A DNA stretch of 64,000 nt, from assembly GCF_040939455.1 (NCBI RefSeq), contig NC_134118.1:77462680-77526679 (forward strand). The letters run 5' to 3'. Source of the stretch: Microcebus murinus. Taxonomy: Eukaryota; Chordata; Mammalia; Primates; Cheirogaleidae. This document shows, one piece after another, positions 31,731 through 45,129 of the stretch. Positions within the stretch are counted from its first letter, which is position 1; every line of letters starts with the position of its first letter. The notes beneath the pieces were generated by a model, which was not told where the DNA came from, did no database searches, and was given only the letters and a program-made list of their open reading frames with translations. A program made the translations under genes and the position numbers.

Positions 31731-33801
31731 TGACTCTAACCCTAACCCTTACCCAGCCCGTCTCCTCCTCGGCCCCTGCCTGACTGACTCCTTCCCGCCC
31801 GGCCTGTCACCTGTCACCGTCCTCTGCCCCTGCCTGACACGCTCCTCCCCGCCCGGGCCGTCACCGTCCTCGGCCCCTGCCTGACGGGGCTCCTCCGTCG
31901 CCTGGGCCTTCCAAGGGCTTGGTGTGGACGCTGGTTCCAGGACGCCCTCCCAGGAACCCGGTAGCAGGGCGGCCGCAGCGTCTCGCGCCACCCAACCGTC
32001 CGCCGGCCGGCGGCCGTCGCTAAGTGGCCTGCGGGGGACGTGCCCCCACTGTGGGGCGGGCGCCCAGCCTGGTGTCTTCTCCGAGGCCCCGTGGCTGCTT
32101 TCACCCCCCCCCGCAAGGGGAGAGCCGCGGAGGTGGGGACCGCCTCCTCGTGGGGACGTACACCCAGCTCTCCACGTCGGATTCCGGGGCTCTCTGTCCT
32201 GCCAGAAGGCCCAGCTGGCCTGCGGGTCCTTAGAGTGGCAAAAACATCCGAAAACTGAGATTGAGGGTCCGGTGGTTGTCTGCACTTTTGTGCTGGGCAC
32301 CCCAGGGAGGCCCGGGGGCTGGCTGGACGACGCGGTCTGCTGGGCAGGGGGGGGGGTTTGGAGGAGCAACTGATGCCCTTTGCACTTTGGGTAGCAAGTG
32401 TCTGAGGTGTCTCTGAGCCCTGCGCCATGTCGGGGGTGGGGGGTGGGAGGTCGGTGGGGGTGGAGGAGCAGGAGGAGGAGGAGGAGGAGGTGGGAAGGGC
32501 CGTGGCCTGCAGTCGTCTTCCCGGGGTGGCTTCTTCCACAGGCTGCTTGGCCTGGGCTCCCTGCACCTGGGCCTTTGGAGGACTGGCCCTGTGCTTGCCA
32601 ACGCTTCCCCTGCAGGGACCCAGAGCTGGGAGGTTGCATCTCTCAGCCCTGGGTCGGGCAGAGCCCCAGCGGGCCATGCCCACAACCTCTCTCAGCACGG
32701 GTCCCCCAGAAGGCTCCTTTGGGACCAGGATTCTCTTGCGGGTGACTCTTTAAGGTCTGGCCCCTGGATGGAGGGGCACCAGGAGTAGAGGAGCAGGAAG
32801 GGGAAGGGGGTGGCCATGCGAGGGGACACTTTCAGGCCAAGTCCCAGCTTCAGCCTGATCCTCCTGGGAACCCCGGGGTGTACGTCACACCTCCTGGTTG
32901 TCCCGCTCTGAGACAAGGAGCCGGGCTTCGCATTCCCCCAGCAGCCAGTCGTGGGCTGAGGACACCTGGGGCGTTGGGAACTCCCTGGCTTCTCCTTGGC
33001 TTAACATCTGGAGCTGCTTGTGAATCGTGCCGCCACACACACACCCGAGTGCAGGTGTCTTCTGCACAGACTGCGGGCCTCGCTCTTCTGAATGCCGCTA
33101 GCTCGCCACCCACCCACGGGTGAACCTGGTCAGGGTACTTTCTCTCGGGGGCAGACTCTGATCCTGGCGGGCTACCGGTGTTTCTGTTTGCTCGTTTCTT
33201 TCTTCCATTTCGGGAAAGGCTTCCTTACTGGGTGTGGAAATCTCCTATGCCTTTCCTCGCCTATTCTGTCAGCTTTAAAATTCTCTTTCAGTTGCCACCC
33301 TCACAGATGGATTAGGAAACTCTTTCCGGTGCACTCATTAGTGAAATGACCTCAATGAAGCTGGAATCCAATATCTAATGGCCGATTTTTAGCGAGTCCA
33401 CACGCCAGGGTGGTCGGGGTCCAATGCAGCCCCGGCCAGGCCCAGGCCCCGGCCCCTTGGACTGGGCCACAGGAGGACACAGAGGAGGGTCCCGGCCCCC
33501 CCGGTCGCGTTGCCGGCAGTTCTCCAAGGGCTTGGGCGTTTTCCAGAGGTAGGAGATGGAGGGGACTGATTTCTTCAGCGCCCCACAAACCACGCCACCC
33601 CACCCATGGGACACATCCCTAGAGAGAGAGAGAGACGCCCCATACACTCGCTCCCCTCCCCCATGCGCTGTGCCCCAGCCCGGGGCCCGGGGGAATAGGC
33701 GGCAGCCCACCCACAGGGTGGGGGGCCCAGCTGAAAGGGGTTGTCGGGGAGGGCGGCCCCTGCCTGGGGTCAAAGGGCGGGCGATCCGCGCGTGCGCAAT
33801 C

Positions 33802-33825
33802 GGCGGCGGCGGCGGCGGCGGCGGC
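33802..33825 (+). repeat. (GGC)8 microsatellite, repeat 10
   Basis: Eight triplets. Confidence 0.97.
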
Positions 33826-33944
33826 GGGGGCGGCCACGAGCTGGGGGTGGGGGGCGGGTAGGTGAAGGAGGCCAGGCGAGGAGAGGAAGGGGGCTGGAAG
33901 GTCTCCACCTTGGCGAGTCCAGCCGTGGAGGCGCATCTTGTGTG

Positions 33945-33977
<33 letters not shown>

Positions 33978-34191
33978 ATAGAGAGACAGCCCCCCACCCC
34001 GGCCCACCGCTCCCTGCCCGCCCCGCCCCGCCTGTCACCCCCGTCCCTCGGAGCCCGCCGGACCCGGCCGGTGAACTCAACAGGCCCGGCCCGGCGCGGG
34101 TCAGCGCCGGTGCGGGGCCTGGGGCGGGAGGAGGCGGCGGGGAAGCGCAGAGAGGCTCGGCTTCTTGAGCGGGGCAGGGGCGCCCTCCGCC

Positions 34192-34312
34192 GTCTAGGGC
34201 CACACCACCCTGAACGCGCCCGACCTCGTCTGGTCTCGGAAGCTAAGCAGGGTCGGGCCTGGTTAGTACTTGGATGGGAGACCGCCTGGGAATACCGGGT
34301 GCCGTAGGCTTC
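34192..34312 (+). rRNA. RN5S: 5S ribosomal RNA gene, copy 10
   Basis: Identical to copy 1. Spacing from copy 9 is 3637 bp. Confidence 0.95.
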
Positions 34313-34315
34313 TTC

Positions 34316-34330
34316 TTTTTTTTTTTTTTT
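34316..34330 (+). terminator. Pol III T15 terminator, copy 10
   Basis: T15, same position relative to the gene. Confidence 0.9.
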
Positions 34331-35142
34331 GTTTTGCCTCTTGTTCTGTCCCCTCTCTGGGAGCGAGGCGGCGGCCCGGGGTGGGGGTCACCCCCACCCT
34401 CAGCGCCCGCCGCGGTGCCTGGCGCCCCAGCCCGCACCGTGGGGCCTCCTCTTGTCCCAAGCCGCGACACCGCCGTCACGCGGCAGCATGCGTGGCTTCT
34501 GGACTGTCAGGTCTCAGACCAAAGGTCTGCTCTGTGGGAACCGACACGCTGGAGGAAACCTTGAGAGTCTGAGAGGGGAGGGAGTTCCAGAAGAAGGCCA
34601 GGATGTCATTTGGAGGGAGTATGTGACCAGAACTCGTCCCGTTGCTTTTGGGGTTCTATGGGCTACACGTAGGAATCTTTGGTGGTGGCACCTGATGTTG
34701 GGGGATCCGGAGTCGCACCCAGACCTGCTCCACAGGCCTCCTTTTACTTTTCTCTTCGGATTCATTATTTTTAAAAAGTGTCTCTTATCTCTATGATTGC
34801 ATTTTCTTTTCTCTCTCTTTTCAAGCAGATGATGGGAGTCCAAGTATTAAGGTGACATGTGTTGCCCGTGCCCCCCTCCCCCCTGTGTTCTTATTCATTT
34901 ACCTCTGATGTCGTTCCAGCGTATTGTGGGGGTACCAATGTTAAGGTCGGGTACGTTGCCCTCTCCCAGCCTCCCCCCTCGGGTCAGAGCCTCAAGTGCG
35001 CCCATGCCCCAGTCGGTGCGCACCCACCCCATTCCTAATGGAGGTGTATGCCCATCCCCTCCCCCCACCCGCCCGACACCCACCCGATGAAGGTGATTCC
35101 TCTGTGTCCACTTAGGTGTCCATCGGTTCGTACCCATTTGCT

Positions 35143-35367
35143 GGTGAGCGCGAGCACGTGGTGCTCGTGTGTCCATTCTTGGGCTACCTGGCTTACTGGA
35201 ACGGGTTCCAGCTCTGGCCAGGAGAACCACGAGAGGTGCCCTCTCACCGCTGCTCCTCCTAGCTGAATAGCACTCCGTGGTGTCCACGCGCCACATTTCA
35301 TTTACGCACTCGTGGGTCGATGGGCACTCGGGTCGCTTCCAGGTCTTTGCGATTGTGACTTGTGCCC
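35143..35367 (+). mobile_element. LINE-1 3'-end fragment, repeat 10
   Basis: Same fragment, no private change noticed. Confidence 0.75.
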
Positions 35368-37437
35368 TGACTCTAACCCTAACCCTTACCCAGCCCGTCT
35401 CCTCCTCGGCCCCTGCCTGACTGACTCCTTCCCGCCCGGCCTGTCACCTGTCACCGTCCTCTGCCCCTGCCTGACACGCTCCTCCCCGCCCGGGCCGTCA
35501 CCGTCCTCGGCCCCTGCCTGACGGGGCTCCTCCGTCGCCTGGGCCTTCCAAGGGCTTGGTGTGGACGCTGGTTCCAGGACGCCCTCCCAGGAACCCGGTA
35601 GCAGGGCGGCCGCAGCGTCTCGCGCCACCCAACCGTCCGCCGGCCGGCGGCCGTCGCTAAGTGGCCTGCGGGGGACGTGCCCCCACTGTGGGGCGGGCGC
35701 CCAGCCTGGTGTCTTCTCCGAGGCCCCGTGGCTGCTTTCACCCCCCCCCGCAAGGGGAGAGCCGCGGAGGTGGGGACCGCCTCCTCGTGGGGACGTACAC
35801 CCAGCTCTCCACGTCGGATTCCGGGGCTCTCTGTCCTGCCAGAAGGCCCAGCTGGCCTGCGGGTCCTTAGAGTGGCAAAAACATCCGAAAACTGAGATTG
35901 AGGGTCCGGTGGTTGTCTGCACTTTTGTGCTGGGCACCCCAGGGAGGCCCGGGGGCTGGCTGGACGACGCGGTCTGCTGGGCAGGGGGGGGGGTTTGGAG
36001 GAGCAACTGATGCCCTTTGCACTTTGGGTAGCAAGTGTCTGAGGTGTCTCTGAGCCCTGCGCCATGTCGGGGGTGGGGGGTGGGAGGTCGGTGGGGGTGG
36101 AGGAGCAGGAGGAGGAGGAGGAGGAGGTGGGAAGGGCCGTGGCCTGCAGTCGTCTTCCCGGGGTGGCTTCTTCCACAGGCTGCTTGGCCTGGGCTCCCTG
36201 CACCTGGGCCTTTGGAGGACTGGCCCTGTGCTTGCCAACGCTTCCCCTGCAGGGACCCAGAGCTGGGAGGTTGCATCTCTCAGCCCTGGGTCGGGCAGAG
36301 CCCCAGCGGGCCATGCCCACAACCTCTCTCAGCACGGGTCCCCCAGAAGGCTCCTTTGGGACCAGGATTCTCTTGCGGGTGACTCTTTAAGGTCTGGCCC
36401 CTGGATGGAGGGGCACCAGGAGTAGAGGAGCAGGAAGGGGAAGGGGGTGGCCATGCGAGGGGACACTTTCAGGCCAAGTCCCAGCTTCAGCCTGATCCTC
36501 CTGGGAACCCCGGGGTGTACGTCACACCTCCTGGTTGTCCCGCTCTGAGACAAGGAGCCGGGCTTCGCATTCCCCCAGCAGCCAGTCGTGGGCTGAGGAC
36601 ACCTGGGGCGTTGGGAACTCCCTGGCTTCTCCTTGGCTTAACATCTGGAGCTGCTTGTGAATCGTGCCGCCACACACACACCCGAGTGCAGGTGTCTTCT
36701 GCACAGACTGCGGGCCTCGCTCTTCTGAATGCCGCTAGCTCGCCACCCACCCACGGGTGAACCTGGTCAGGGTACTTTCTCTCGGGGGCAGACTCTGATC
36801 CTGGCGGGCTACCGGTGTTTCTGTTTGCTCGTTTCTTTCTTCCATTTCGGGAAAGGCTTCCTTACTGGGTGTGGAAATCTCCTATGCCTTTCCTCGCCTA
36901 TTCTGTCAGCTTTAAAATTCTCTTTCAGTTGCCACCCTCACAGATGGATTAGGAAACTCTTTCCGGTGCACTCATTAGTGAAATGACCTCAATGAAGCTG
37001 GAATCCAATATCTAATGGCCGATTTTTAGCGAGTCCACACGCCAGGGTGGTCGGGGTCCAATGCAGCCCCGGCCAGGCCCAGGCCCCGGCCCCTTGGACT
37101 GGGCCACAGGAGGACACAGAGGAGGGTCCCGGCCCCCCCGGTCGCGTTGCCGGCAGTTCTCCAAGGGCTTGGGCGTTTTCCAGAGGTAGGAGATGGAGGG
37201 GACTGATTTCTTCAGCGCCCCACAAACCACGCCACCCCACCCATGGGACACATCCCTAGAGAGAGAGAGAGACGCCCCATACACTCGCTCCCCTCCCCCA
37301 TGCGCTGTGCCCCAGCCCGGGGCCCGGGGGAATAGGCGGCAGCCCACCCACAGGGTGGGGGGCCCAGCTGAAAGGGGTTGTCGGGGAGGGCGGCCCCTGC
37401 CTGGGGTCAAAGGGCGGGCGATCCGCGCGTGCGCAAT

Positions 37438-37438
<1 letters not shown>

Positions 37439-37480
<42 letters not shown>
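37439..37480 (+). repeat. (GGC)14 microsatellite, repeat 11
   Basis: Fourteen triplets, the longest allele. It sits next to an 8-triplet repeat. Confidence 0.97.
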
Positions 37481-37482
<2 letters not shown>

Positions 37483-37599
37483 GGGCGGCCACGAGCTGGG
37501 GGTGGGGGGCGGGTAGGTGAAGGAGGCCAGGCGAGGAGAGGAAGGGGGCTGGAAGGTCTCCACCTTGGCGAGTCCAGCCGTGGAGGCGCATCTTGTGTG

Positions 37600-37632
<33 letters not shown>

Positions 37633-37846
37633 ATAGAGAGACAGCCCCCCACCCCGGCCCACCGCTCCCTGCCCGCCCCGCCCCGCCTGTCACCCCCGTC
37701 CCTCGGAGCCCGCCGGACCCGGCCGGTGAACTCAACAGGCCCGGCCCGGCGCGGGTCAGCGCCGGTGCGGGGCCTGGGGCGGGAGGAGGCGGCGGGGAAG
37801 CGCAGAGAGGCTCGGCTTCTTGAGCGGGGCAGGGGCGCCCTCCGCC

Positions 37847-37967
37847 GTCTAGGGCCACACCACCCTGAACGCGCCCGACCTCGTCTGGTCTCGGAAGCTA
37901 AGCAGGGTCGGGCCTGGTTAGTACTTGGATGGGAGACCGCCTGGGAATACCGGGTGCCGTAGGCTTC
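37847..37967 (+). rRNA. RN5S: 5S ribosomal RNA gene, copy 11
   Basis: Identical to copy 1. Spacing from copy 10 is 3655 bp, because the (GGC)14 tract lies upstream of the gene. Confidence 0.95.
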
Positions 37968-37970
37968 TTC

Positions 37971-37985
37971 TTTTTTTTTTTTTTT
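37971..37985 (+). terminator. Pol III T15 terminator, copy 11
   Basis: T15, same position relative to the gene. Confidence 0.9.
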
Positions 37986-38782
37986 GTTTTGCCTCTTGTT
38001 CTGTCCCCTCTCTGGGAGCGAGGCGGCGGCCCGGGGTGGGGGTCACCCCCACCCTCAGCGCCCGCCGCGGTGCCTGGCGCCCCAGCCCGCACCGTGGGGC
38101 CTCCTCTTGTCCCAAGCCGCGACACCGCCGTCACGCGGCAGCATGCGTGGCTTCTGGACTGTCAGGTCTCAGACCAAAGGTCTGCTCTGTGGGAACCGAC
38201 ACGCTGGAGGAAACCTTGAGAGTCTGAGAGGGGAGGGAGTTCCAGAAGAAGGCCAGGATGTCATTTGGAGGGAGTATGTGACCAGAACTCGTCCCGTTGC
38301 TTTTGGGGTTCTATGGGCTACACGTAGGAATCTTTGGTGGTGGCACCTGATGTTGGGGGATCCGGAGCTCCACAGGCCTCCTTTTACTTTTCTCTTCGGA
38401 TTCATTATTTTTAAAAAGTGTCTCTTATCTCTATGATTGCATTTTCTTTTCTCTCTCTTTTCAAGCAGATGATGGGAGTCCAAGTATTAAGGTGACATGT
38501 GTTGCCCGTGCCCCCCTCCCCCCTGTGTTCTTATTCATTTACCTCTGATGTCGTTCCAGCGTATTGTGGGGGTACCAATGTTAAGGTCGGGTACGTTGCC
38601 CTCTCCCAGCCTCCCCCCTCGGGTCAGAGCCTCAAGTGCGCCCATGCCCCAGTCGGTGCGCACCCACCCCATTCCTAATGGAGGTGTATGCCCATCCCCT
38701 CCCCCCACCCGCCCGACACCCACCCGATGAAGGTGATTCCTCTGTGTCCACTTAGGTGTCCATCGGTTCGTACCCATTTGCT

Positions 38783-39007
38783 GGTGAGCGCGAGCACGTG
38801 GTGCTCGTGTGTCCATTCTTGGGCTACCTGGCTTACTGGAACGGGTTCCAGCTCTGGCCAGGAGAACCACGAGAGGTGCCCTCTCACCGCTGCTCCTCCT
38901 AGCTGAATAGCACTCCGTGGTGTCCACGCGCCACATTTCATTTACGCACTCGTGGGTCGATGGGCACTCGGGTCGCTTCCAGGTCTTTGCGATTGTGACT
39001 TGTGCCC
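38783..39007 (+). mobile_element. LINE-1 3'-end fragment, repeat 11
   Basis: Same fragment, 15 bp closer to its 5S gene because of the upstream deletion. Confidence 0.75.
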
Positions 39008-41077
39008 TGACTCTAACCCTAACCCTTACCCAGCCCGTCTCCTCCTCGGCCCCTGCCTGACTGACTCCTTCCCGCCCGGCCTGTCACCTGTCACCGTCCT
39101 CTGCCCCTGCCTGACACGCTCCTCCCCGCCCGGGCCGTCACCGTCCTCGGCCCCTGCCTGACGGGGCTCCTCCGTCGCCTGGGCCTTCCAAGGGCTTGGT
39201 GTGGACGCTGGTTCCAGGACGCCCTCCCAGGAACCCGGTAGCAGGGCGGCCGCAGCGTCTCGCGCCACCCAACCGTCCGCCGGCCGGCGGCCGTCGCTAA
39301 GTGGCCTGCGGGGGACGTGCCCCCACTGTGGGGCGGGCGCCCAGCCTGGTGTCTTCTCCGAGGCCCCGTGGCTGCTTTCACCCCCCCCCGCAAGGGGAGA
39401 GCCGCGGAGGTGGGGACCGCCTCCTCGTGGGGACGTACACCCAGCTCTCCACGTCGGATTCCGGGGCTCTCTGTCCTGCCAGAAGGCCCAGCTGGCCTGC
39501 GGGTCCTTAGAGTGGCAAAAACATCCGAAAACTGAGATTGAGGGTCCGGTGGTTGTCTGCACTTTTGTGCTGGGCACCCCAGGGAGGCCCGGGGGCTGGC
39601 TGGACGACGCGGTCTGCTGGGCAGGGGGGGGGGTTTGGAGGAGCAACTGATGCCCTTTGCACTTTGGGTAGCAAGTGTCTGAGGTGTCTCTGAGCCCTGC
39701 GCCATGTCGGGGGTGGGGGGTGGGAGGTCGGTGGGGGTGGAGGAGCAGGAGGAGGAGGAGGAGGAGGTGGGAAGGGCCGTGGCCTGCAGTCGTCTTCCCG
39801 GGGTGGCTTCTTCCACAGGCTGCTTGGCCTGGGCTCCCTGCACCTGGGCCTTTGGAGGACTGGCCCTGTGCTTGCCAACGCTTCCCCTGCAGGGACCCAG
39901 AGCTGGGAGGTTGCATCTCTCAGCCCTGGGTCGGGCAGAGCCCCAGCGGGCCATGCCCACAACCTCTCTCAGCACGGGTCCCCCAGAAGGCTCCTTTGGG
40001 ACCAGGATTCTCTTGCGGGTGACTCTTTAAGGTCTGGCCCCTGGATGGAGGGGCACCAGGAGTAGAGGAGCAGGAAGGGGAAGGGGGTGGCCATGCGAGG
40101 GGACACTTTCAGGCCAAGTCCCAGCTTCAGCCTGATCCTCCTGGGAACCCCGGGGTGTACGTCACACCTCCTGGTTGTCCCGCTCTGAGACAAGGAGCCG
40201 GGCTTCGCATTCCCCCAGCAGCCAGTCGTGGGCTGAGGACACCTGGGGCGTTGGGAACTCCCTGGCTTCTCCTTGGCTTAACATCTGGAGCTGCTTGTGA
40301 ATCGTGCCGCCACACACACACCCGAGTGCAGGTGTCTTCTGCACAGACTGCGGGCCTCGCTCTTCTGAATGCCGCTAGCTCGCCACCCACCCACGGGTGA
40401 ACCTGGTCAGGGTACTTTCTCTCGGGGGCAGACTCTGATCCTGGCGGGCTACCGGTGTTTCTGTTTGCTCGTTTCTTTCTTCCATTTCGGGAAAGGCTTC
40501 CTTACTGGGTGTGGAAATCTCCTATGCCTTTCCTCGCCTATTCTGTCAGCTTTAAAATTCTCTTTCAGTTGCCACCCTCACAGATGGATTAGGAAACTCT
40601 TTCCGGTGCACTCATTAGTGAAATGACCTCAATGAAGCTGGAATCCAATATCTAATGGCCGATTTTTAGCGAGTCCACACGCCAGGGTGGTCGGGGTCCA
40701 ATGCAGCCCCGGCCAGGCCCAGGCCCCGGCCCCTTGGACTGGGCCACAGGAGGACACAGAGGAGGGTCCCGGCCCCCCCGGTCGCGTTGCCGGCAGTTCT
40801 CCAAGGGCTTGGGCGTTTTCCAGAGGTAGGAGATGGAGGGGACTGATTTCTTCAGCGCCCCACAAACCACGCCACCCCACCCATGGGACACATCCCTAGA
40901 GAGAGAGAGAGACGCCCCATACACTCGCTCCCCTCCCCCATGCGCTGTGCCCCAGCCCGGGGCCCGGGGGAATAGGCGGCAGCCCACCCACAGGGTGGGG
41001 GGCCCAGCTGAAAGGGGTTGTCGGGGAGGGCGGCCCCTGCCTGGGGTCAAAGGGCGGGCGATCCGCGCGTGCGCAAT

Positions 41078-41078
<1 letters not shown>

Positions 41079-41114
<36 letters not shown>
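41079..41114 (+). repeat. (GGC)12 microsatellite, repeat 12
   Basis: Twelve triplets. Confidence 0.97.
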
Positions 41115-41116
<2 letters not shown>

Positions 41117-41233
41117 GGGCGGCCACGAGCTGGGGGTGGGGGGCGGGTAGGTGAAGGAGGCCAGGCGAGGAGAGGAAGGGGGCTGGAAGGTCTCCACCTT
41201 GGCGAGTCCAGCCGTGGAGGCGCATCTTGTGTG

Positions 41234-41266
<33 letters not shown>

Positions 41267-41480
41267 ATAGAGAGACAGCCCCCCACCCCGGCCCACCGCT
41301 CCCTGCCCGCCCCGCCCCGCCTGTCACCCCCGTCCCTCGGAGCCCGCCGGACCCGGCCGGTGAACTCAACAGGCCCGGCCCGGCGCGGGTCAGCGCCGGT
41401 GCGGGGCCTGGGGCGGGAGGAGGCGGCGGGGAAGCGCAGAGAGGCTCGGCTTCTTGAGCGGGGCAGGGGCGCCCTCCGCC

Positions 41481-41601
41481 GTCTAGGGCCACACCACCCT
41501 GAACGCGCCCGACCTCGTCTGGTCTCGGAAGCTAAGCAGGGTCGGGCCTGGTTAGTACTTGGATGGGAGACCGCCTGGGAATACCGGGTGCCGTAGGCTT
41601 C
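41481..41601 (+). rRNA. RN5S: 5S ribosomal RNA gene, copy 12
   Basis: Identical to copy 1. Spacing from copy 11 is 3634 bp, the shortest in the window, due to the 15-bp deletion in between. Confidence 0.95.
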
Positions 41602-41604
41602 TTC

Positions 41605-41619
41605 TTTTTTTTTTTTTTT
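41605..41619 (+). terminator. Pol III T15 terminator, copy 12
   Basis: T15, same position relative to the gene. Confidence 0.9.
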
Positions 41620-42431
41620 GTTTTGCCTCTTGTTCTGTCCCCTCTCTGGGAGCGAGGCGGCGGCCCGGGGTGGGGGTCACCCCCACCCTCAGCGCCCGCC
41701 GCGGTGCCTGGCGCCCCAGCCCGCACCGTGGGGCCTCCTCTTGTCCCAAGCCGCGACACCGCCGTCACGCGGCAGCATGCGTGGCTTCTGGACTGTCAGG
41801 TCTCAGACCAAAGGTCTGCTCTGTGGGAACCGACACGCTGGAGGAAACCTTGAGAGTCTGAGAGGGGAGGGAGTTCCAGAAGAAGGCCAGGATGTCATTT
41901 GGAGGGAGTATGTGACCAGAACTCGTCCCGTTGCTTTTGGGGTTCTATGGGCTACACGTAGGAATCTTTGGTGGTGGCACCTGATGTTGGGGGATCCGGA
42001 GTCGCACCCAGACCTGCTCCACAGGCCTCCTTTTACTTTTCTCTTCGGATTCATTATTTTTAAAAAGTGTCTCTTATCTCTATGATTGCATTTTCTTTTC
42101 TCTCTCTTTTCAAGCAGATGATGGGAGTCCAAGTATTAAGGTGACATGTGTTGCCCGTGCCCCCCTCCCCCCTGTGTTCTTATTCATTTACCTCTGATGT
42201 CGTTCCAGCGTATTGTGGGGGTACCAATGTTAAGGTCGGGTACGTTGCCCTCTCCCAGCCTCCCCCCTCGGGTCAGAGCCTCAAGTGCGCCCATGCCCCA
42301 GTCGGTGCGCACCCACCCCATTCCTAATGGAGGTGTATGCCCATCCCCTCCCCCCACCCGCCCGACACCCACCCGATGAAGGTGATTCCTCTGTGTCCAC
42401 TTAGGTGTCCATCGGTTCGTACCCATTTGCT

Positions 42432-42656
42432 GGTGAGCGCGAGCACGTGGTGCTCGTGTGTCCATTCTTGGGCTACCTGGCTTACTGGAACGGGTTCCAG
42501 CTCTGGCCAGGAGAACCACGAGAGGTGCCCTCTCACCGCTGCTCCTCCTAGCTGAATAGCACTCCGTGGTGTCCACGCGCCACATTTCATTTACGCACTC
42601 GTGGGTCGATGGGCACTCGGGTCGCTTCCAGGTCTTTGCGATTGTGACTTGTGCCC
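42432..42656 (+). mobile_element. LINE-1 3'-end fragment, repeat 12
   Basis: Same fragment, no private change noticed. Confidence 0.75.
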
Positions 42657-44726
42657 TGACTCTAACCCTAACCCTTACCCAGCCCGTCTCCTCCTCGGCC
42701 CCTGCCTGACTGACTCCTTCCCGCCCGGCCTGTCACCTGTCACCGTCCTCTGCCCCTGCCTGACACGCTCCTCCCCGCCCGGGCCGTCACCGTCCTCGGC
42801 CCCTGCCTGACGGGGCTCCTCCGTCGCCTGGGCCTTCCAAGGGCTTGGTGTGGACGCTGGTTCCAGGACGCCCTCCCAGGAACCCGGTAGCAGGGCGGCC
42901 GCAGCGTCTCGCGCCACCCAACCGTCCGCCGGCCGGCGGCCGTCGCTAAGTGGCCTGCGGGGGACGTGCCCCCACTGTGGGGCGGGCGCCCAGCCTGGTG
43001 TCTTCTCCGAGGCCCCGTGGCTGCTTTCACCCCCCCCCGCAAGGGGAGAGCCGCGGAGGTGGGGACCGCCTCCTCGTGGGGACGTACACCCAGCTCTCCA
43101 CGTCGGATTCCGGGGCTCTCTGTCCTGCCAGAAGGCCCAGCTGGCCTGCGGGTCCTTAGAGTGGCAAAAACATCCGAAAACTGAGATTGAGGGTCCGGTG
43201 GTTGTCTGCACTTTTGTGCTGGGCACCCCAGGGAGGCCCGGGGGCTGGCTGGACGACGCGGTCTGCTGGGCAGGGGGGGGGGTTTGGAGGAGCAACTGAT
43301 GCCCTTTGCACTTTGGGTAGCAAGTGTCTGAGGTGTCTCTGAGCCCTGCGCCATGTCGGGGGTGGGGGGTGGGAGGTCGGTGGGGGTGGAGGAGCAGGAG
43401 GAGGAGGAGGAGGAGGTGGGAAGGGCCGTGGCCTGCAGTCGTCTTCCCGGGGTGGCTTCTTCCACAGGCTGCTTGGCCTGGGCTCCCTGCACCTGGGCCT
43501 TTGGAGGACTGGCCCTGTGCTTGCCAACGCTTCCCCTGCAGGGACCCAGAGCTGGGAGGTTGCATCTCTCAGCCCTGGGTCGGGCAGAGCCCCAGCGGGC
43601 CATGCCCACAACCTCTCTCAGCACGGGTCCCCCAGAAGGCTCCTTTGGGACCAGGATTCTCTTGCGGGTGACTCTTTAAGGTCTGGCCCCTGGATGGAGG
43701 GGCACCAGGAGTAGAGGAGCAGGAAGGGGAAGGGGGTGGCCATGCGAGGGGACACTTTCAGGCCAAGTCCCAGCTTCAGCCTGATCCTCCTGGGAACCCC
43801 GGGGTGTACGTCACACCTCCTGGTTGTCCCGCTCTGAGACAAGGAGCCGGGCTTCGCATTCCCCCAGCAGCCAGTCGTGGGCTGAGGACACCTGGGGCGT
43901 TGGGAACTCCCTGGCTTCTCCTTGGCTTAACATCTGGAGCTGCTTGTGAATCGTGCCGCCACACACACACCCGAGTGCAGGTGTCTTCTGCACAGACTGC
44001 GGGCCTCGCTCTTCTGAATGCCGCTAGCTCGCCACCCACCCACGGGTGAACCTGGTCAGGGTACTTTCTCTCGGGGGCAGACTCTGATCCTGGCGGGCTA
44101 CCGGTGTTTCTGTTTGCTCGTTTCTTTCTTCCATTTCGGGAAAGGCTTCCTTACTGGGTGTGGAAATCTCCTATGCCTTTCCTCGCCTATTCTGTCAGCT
44201 TTAAAATTCTCTTTCAGTTGCCACCCTCACAGATGGATTAGGAAACTCTTTCCGGTGCACTCATTAGTGAAATGACCTCAATGAAGCTGGAATCCAATAT
44301 CTAATGGCCGATTTTTAGCGAGTCCACACGCCAGGGTGGTCGGGGTCCAATGCAGCCCCGGCCAGGCCCAGGCCCCGGCCCCTTGGACTGGGCCACAGGA
44401 GGACACAGAGGAGGGTCCCGGCCCCCCCGGTCGCGTTGCCGGCAGTTCTCCAAGGGCTTGGGCGTTTTCCAGAGGTAGGAGATGGAGGGGACTGATTTCT
44501 TCAGCGCCCCACAAACCACGCCACCCCACCCATGGGACACATCCCTAGAGAGAGAGAGAGACGCCCCATACACTCGCTCCCCTCCCCCATGCGCTGTGCC
44601 CCAGCCCGGGGCCCGGGGGAATAGGCGGCAGCCCACCCACAGGGTGGGGGGCCCAGCTGAAAGGGGTTGTCGGGGAGGGCGGCCCCTGCCTGGGGTCAAA
44701 GGGCGGGCGATCCGCGCGTGCGCAAT

Positions 44727-44727
<1 letters not shown>

Positions 44728-44763
<36 letters not shown>
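44728..44763 (+). repeat. (GGC)12 microsatellite, repeat 13
   Basis: Twelve triplets. Confidence 0.97.
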
Positions 44764-44765
<2 letters not shown>

Positions 44766-44882
44766 GGGCGGCCACGAGCTGGGGGTGGGGGGCGGGTAGG
44801 TGAAGGAGGCCAGGCGAGGAGAGGAAGGGGGCTGGAAGGTCTCCACCTTGGCGAGTCCAGCCGTGGAGGCGCATCTTGTGTG

Positions 44883-44915
<33 letters not shown>

Positions 44916-45129
44916 ATAGAGAGACAGCCCCCCACCCCGGCCCACCGCTCCCTGCCCGCCCCGCCCCGCCTGTCACCCCCGTCCCTCGGAGCCCGCCGGA
45001 CCTGGCCGGTGAACTCAACAGGCCCGGCCCGGCGCGGGTCAGCGCCGGTGCGGGGCCTGGGGCGGGAGGAGGCGGCGGGGAAGCGCAGAGAGGCTCGGCT
45101 TCTTGAGCGGGGCAGGGGCGCCCTCCGCC

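Larger units (their letters stand above)
29137..32779 (+). repeat. 5S rDNA repeat 9 (3643 bp)
   Basis: (GGC)10, A at the site-700 equivalent, A/A/G block and C9 tract. Confidence 0.97.
32780..36416 (+). repeat. 5S rDNA repeat 10 (3637 bp)
   Basis: (GGC)8, A/A/G block and C9 tract. It has the same length and markers as repeat 8. Confidence 0.97.
36417..40056 (+). repeat. 5S rDNA repeat 11 (3640 bp), 15-bp deletion
   Basis: (GGC)14 and C9 tract, with a private 15-bp deletion in the 3' spacer at about 38368/38369. The deletion offsets the long GGC tract and explains the length exactly. Confidence 0.97.
40057..43705 (+). repeat. 5S rDNA repeat 12 (3649 bp)
   Basis: (GGC)12, A/A/G block and C9 tract, as in repeat 4. 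Confidence 0.97.
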
